Positions 31,324 to 34,048 of a stretch of DNA of 34,048 nucleotides are shown here, one piece after another. Source of the DNA: Seminavis robusta (Eukaryota; Bacillariophyta; Bacillariophyceae; Naviculales; Naviculaceae); assembly GCA_903772945.1 (NCBI GenBank), contig CAICTM010001214.1:1-34048 (forward strand), read 5' to 3'. How positions within the stretch are numbered: the first letter of the stretch is position 1; each line of letters opens with the position of its first letter. The position numbers were made by a program, and so were the translations under genes. The notes under the pieces are model-generated. The model searched no databases and was not told the DNA's origin. It saw only the letters and a list, made by a program, of their open reading frames with translations.

Positions 31324-33510
31324 CTACAAGCCCAAGCTAAGCTTCACCCCGGACGGCGTCTTCTTCTTCTTCTTTTTGGGGGGCTCACCATCATCTTCAC
31401 CATCCATACCAAAGCCATCGATGCGGACTCGTGCAAGGATGGCCTCTTCTACTTCTTGAGCATGAGGCTGTGCTCTTGAATCCACAACCTGCTGCCGCAA
31501 TTCCTCAAAACGTGCAAGTCCGGCATCAGTCCACCCTCCAAATTCGCAATTTCCACCCTTGCCATTGGAGTACCGGCCATCATGTTTCCCATTCTTATCT
31601 TCTGCTTTGGACCTTGGGACCGCCTTCTTCTCCTTGCACCTGTTTGTCAAGTCAAAGTAGGCAGGCCACTTTCCTGGCAAATTCAGAAGATTGCCTTCCT
31701 TATCCCTTGCATCAGGATCCGGAGTGGTGCCATTCTCAAAAAAGAGGACAGCCATAGCTTCCCTATTGGGAGGCGCGCAAACCTCACCCTCATATGTTGC
31801 TTCCGAAATGGTGCTATGCACACGGATCCCTTGCCTCCACCACTTGGATGCGACAGCCACTTGTGCAAGGAAGCAGTTCCTCCACCACACAGCCTTCTTC
31901 ATCAGGTCCTCATGAGCAGCCTTTTCTTCATCAGTGGCATCCTCCTTTGGGGGAATCAACACCTTGTCTCGGTTCATAATCTTCAAGATGTCATCCATGG
32001 AGGGGAAGTCAGCCGTCCCCTTCTCCGCAACAAACTTCTTCACATGGTTGAAGCACTGGCTCTGCACATAGTTGCGGGCCTTGTTCAGATGACGACAGAC
32101 CTGCTTCCGCCAAAGGATGTTGAACTGTTCGCGATTCCTCTGAATCCCTAAGAAAGCAGCATGCAGAAAGGGAGGCGAATGGTGTGAGATCTGCAAGGTG
32201 CACATGGCAATTGATAAGCAAAACCACCCAATTGCTTACGTCGGTCCTTCTTTGCATTGCCGGTCAGGGTCAATGCGGGGTGGCCCAACTTATCCATGAC
32301 CAAGTTGCACAAGAGTTCCTTCTGTTCTTGTTCATTGATGAACTTGACCAGGCGATACACCTCGTAAAGCATGCAGTTATACAATGCAATCCACATGTTG
32401 TCTTTTTCATTGCTAGGGTCTCCCATCTTGAACTCGCCACCTTCCGAATAGGCAAACTTTTTATCCGGACTTGCATCTGAACCACCCAAACTCACTGACG
32501 CTGGTGGCGGAGCCTTGTCAGTGGTAGGTTCGCTTTGACCACGAAGAGCCTTCTGCATCCTGTACTCCTTTTCCATCTGCTTCCTGGTGTACTTCTGAAA
32601 CTCCTTTTTGGATGGAGACTGGAAAGAATCGGCTAGCTGTAGAATCGTGGGAATATTCATCCTCATCCTCCTCATCATCAGTGGAAAGCTCAAGGTCCAT
32701 GAGTTGTTCTTCTTGTTGTTTCTTGCTCTTGTCGCTCTTCCTTCTCTCTTTTCCACTTCTCTTCTGTTCCGAACGGGACTTGCCACCAATGGAAGATCCT
32801 CCATTGGAAGAGCTCTTCTTCTTTCTTGTGGAATCGGCAGGAGGCATGTTGCGGTTGGCTTGTTCGAGGCGATGTCGATCTCTAGCGGAGTGTGATGATT
32901 CGTCAAGGGGCTCGCCAGCTGGACCAGGTACAGTTTGTTCACGCTCCGTACGGCTTTTCTTCCCTTTTTTGGAACGGGCGGTTGAGGATTGTCGTCTATT
33001 GGATCCCGATTGGTGCCGGGAACTTGTAGATTTGGATGCAGCACCTTGCGAATCGGACAGATCGCTCACATCAGGTTGGGAGGTTTGCTTGCGACGATGG
33101 TTGTGGTGGGTGTCTTCGTCTTCGTGGTAATCTCCTTGCAAATCCGTGTGATACTTGGTGTGCTTCTTGCTGCTAACTTGGGTACTCTGAGCGTAGCCAC
33201 CTTCTTGGTTCTCTTCGTCACCAGTGTAGTAGTCTTCGTCGTCTTGGCCTTGTTCACCACCACTATCCGTTGCAGGACCACAGACTTTGCCACGCCAACG
33301 ACGCCAATGAGAAGCCAATGCAGGGGCAGGACAGGAGGAGGAAGGAATGGTAGCAGCAGCAATGGAGGAAATGGGTGTAAGATGAGACTGAACAGAGGCA
33401 GAGCTTTCGCTTTTTGGTTGCAAACTATCGAATTTATGAGGAAAATGACAAACGATAACTCGAGGAATGCTCTTGGATTCGCATGGGTGCATGCGACAAG
33501 CCAACATCAT
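31324..33510 (-). CDS. Unrecognised charged, probably nuclear protein, two or more exons
   Basis: The first readable part (33,510 to about 32,610) encodes a Ser/Lys/Glu-rich, largely disordered region. It has a KRSGKERRKSDKSKKQQ stretch and an acidic STDDEEDEDEY patch. Near 32,600-32,640 the frame shifts, close to a CCAAAAAGG run, which suggests an indel or an unrecognised intron. The second part (to 32,239) reads KKEFQKYTRKQMEKEYRMQ and DNMWIALYNCMLYEVYRLV. A 91-bp intron (32,148-32,238) follows, and the last exon (32,147-31,324) contains WWRNCFLAQVAVASKWWRQG, PNREAMAVLFFENG and CEFGGWTDAGLARFEEL. It ends with a run of six Lys (KKKKKKTPSG), a likely nuclear localisation signal. I do not know the family. 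The order Trp-rich helix, AVLFFEN, GGW..GLARFEEL is reminiscent of multicopy diatom ORFs, but that is from memory. Confidence 0.55.
32148..32238 (-). other. Spliceosomal intron of the minus-strand gene
   Basis: On the minus strand the segment begins GTAAGC and ends CTGCTTTCTTAG after a pyrimidine-rich run. Removing these 91 bases joins GACCGAC to GGATTCAG. This restores one frame across two frames that each stop or diverge when read through. The donor and acceptor are both canonical. Confidence 0.8.
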
Positions 33511-33621
33511 TGCCGTGGGTCTCCACGGTTGAGCAATAGATAGTGCAATCTTGGCTACCCTTACTTAACACAAACACAGGAAACGTCCTGTGTTTCAATC
33601 CGGAGTTGTCACCAAATCAGT

Positions 33622-33930
33622 CTAATACAGAGCCAACCAGTGCAATTCTACGTGAAACTCAACGCCACACGAATCAAAGTGCATATGCTTACCATTATCA
33701 ATGTCTTCTCTTGCTTTCGGTCCGGTGTATTTACGCTTCATTCCGTCAATCTCTATGTATAGTGTTGGCATTCGCTTGAGAAACGTGGCTCGGTACTCCT
33801 CTCGTGTGGGTATTCTAGTGGTGTTGGTTGCAATAGACGTCTGGTCCGCGCCTTTACTAAGGACCGTTGTGGCAATTTGTGAGCTAACTTCCCAATCTGG
33901 AAGGTAAAACGTGCTTTTCTGAAGATTCAA
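33622..33930 (-). other. Uncertain 102-codon reading frame upstream of the minus-strand gene
   Basis: The frame encodes a moderately basic peptide without signal or membrane segment (for example REEYRATFLKRM and YIEIDGMKRKY). It could be an upstream exon of the neighbouring gene, a small separate gene, or chance. No splice sites linking it to 33,510 were found with confidence. Bases 33,931-34,048 beyond it are AT-rich, with no frame of note. Confidence 0.3.
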
Positions 33931-34048
33931 CTTGAATAGCCGGATTTGTGGCTGGCTTTCTCTATGTATTATTAAGGACTATATAATATATATTAAAGAT
34001 CGAATTTTCTAATTAGACGTCAGTACTGTGTGACACATTTGAATGTAA

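Noticed and set aside
32612..33543. Plus-strand frames of 172 and 184 codons
   Set aside because: They are opposite the charged minus-strand gene. The Ser/Val-rich composition is what the complement of a Glu/Lys/Ser-rich frame gives.

Overview
The window looks like a repeat-rich piece of a eukaryotic nuclear genome, most likely a diatom (stramenopile). The reasons are short GT-AG introns of about 90 bp, moderate GC, no bacterial-style operons, and Ty1/copia elements whose gag, protease and integrase sequences resemble the CoDi-type copia elements I know from pennate diatoms. The species cannot be named from this sequence. Nearly everything recognisable is mobile-element material, and only two or three loci look like possible host genes.

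Bases 1 to about 13,120 hold an imperfect inverted duplication. The left arm (1 to about 5,215) and right arm (about 7,630 to 13,120) each carry a decayed copy of the same copia lineage: integrase, reverse transcriptase, RNase H, then a 2.3-2.6 kb LTR-like stretch. The pol remnants point outward from an AT-rich, unassigned centre (about 5,600-7,629). Homology between the arms runs past the LTR-like ends to the edge of the window, so a whole segment seems to have been duplicated in inverted orientation. A 0.5 kb piece of the right arm recurs almost unchanged at 16,532-17,062.

Bases 13,120 to 20,490 are a mixed region: a 575-residue Pro/Thr-rich open frame (14,368-16,095) surrounded by recurring TGGGGAG words, a broken gene that keeps a spliceosomal intron (17,459-18,670), a convergent C-terminal remnant of a Harbinger-type DDE transposase (18,671 to about 19,030), and stretches without recognisable genes.

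Bases 20,491 to 31,038 hold a younger copia element that has been rearranged. Its 5' LTR and gag are on the plus strand. Its protease, integrase, reverse transcriptase, RNase H, 3' LTR and even its 3' genomic flank are on the minus strand. A second copy of the tail of gag is wedged at the junction. A near-identical uninterrupted copy of the target site lies at 31,039-31,320, which shows that both LTRs belong to one original insertion. A third, different copia lineage is represented by an RNase H fragment and 3' LTR (29,982-31,038).

Bases 31,324 to 33,510 (minus strand) carry an unrecognised gene for a charged protein, probably nuclear, with one clear 91-bp intron and one apparent frameshift. 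A small unassigned reading frame lies upstream of it. No rRNA, tRNA, CRISPR array or bacterial regulatory element was seen.
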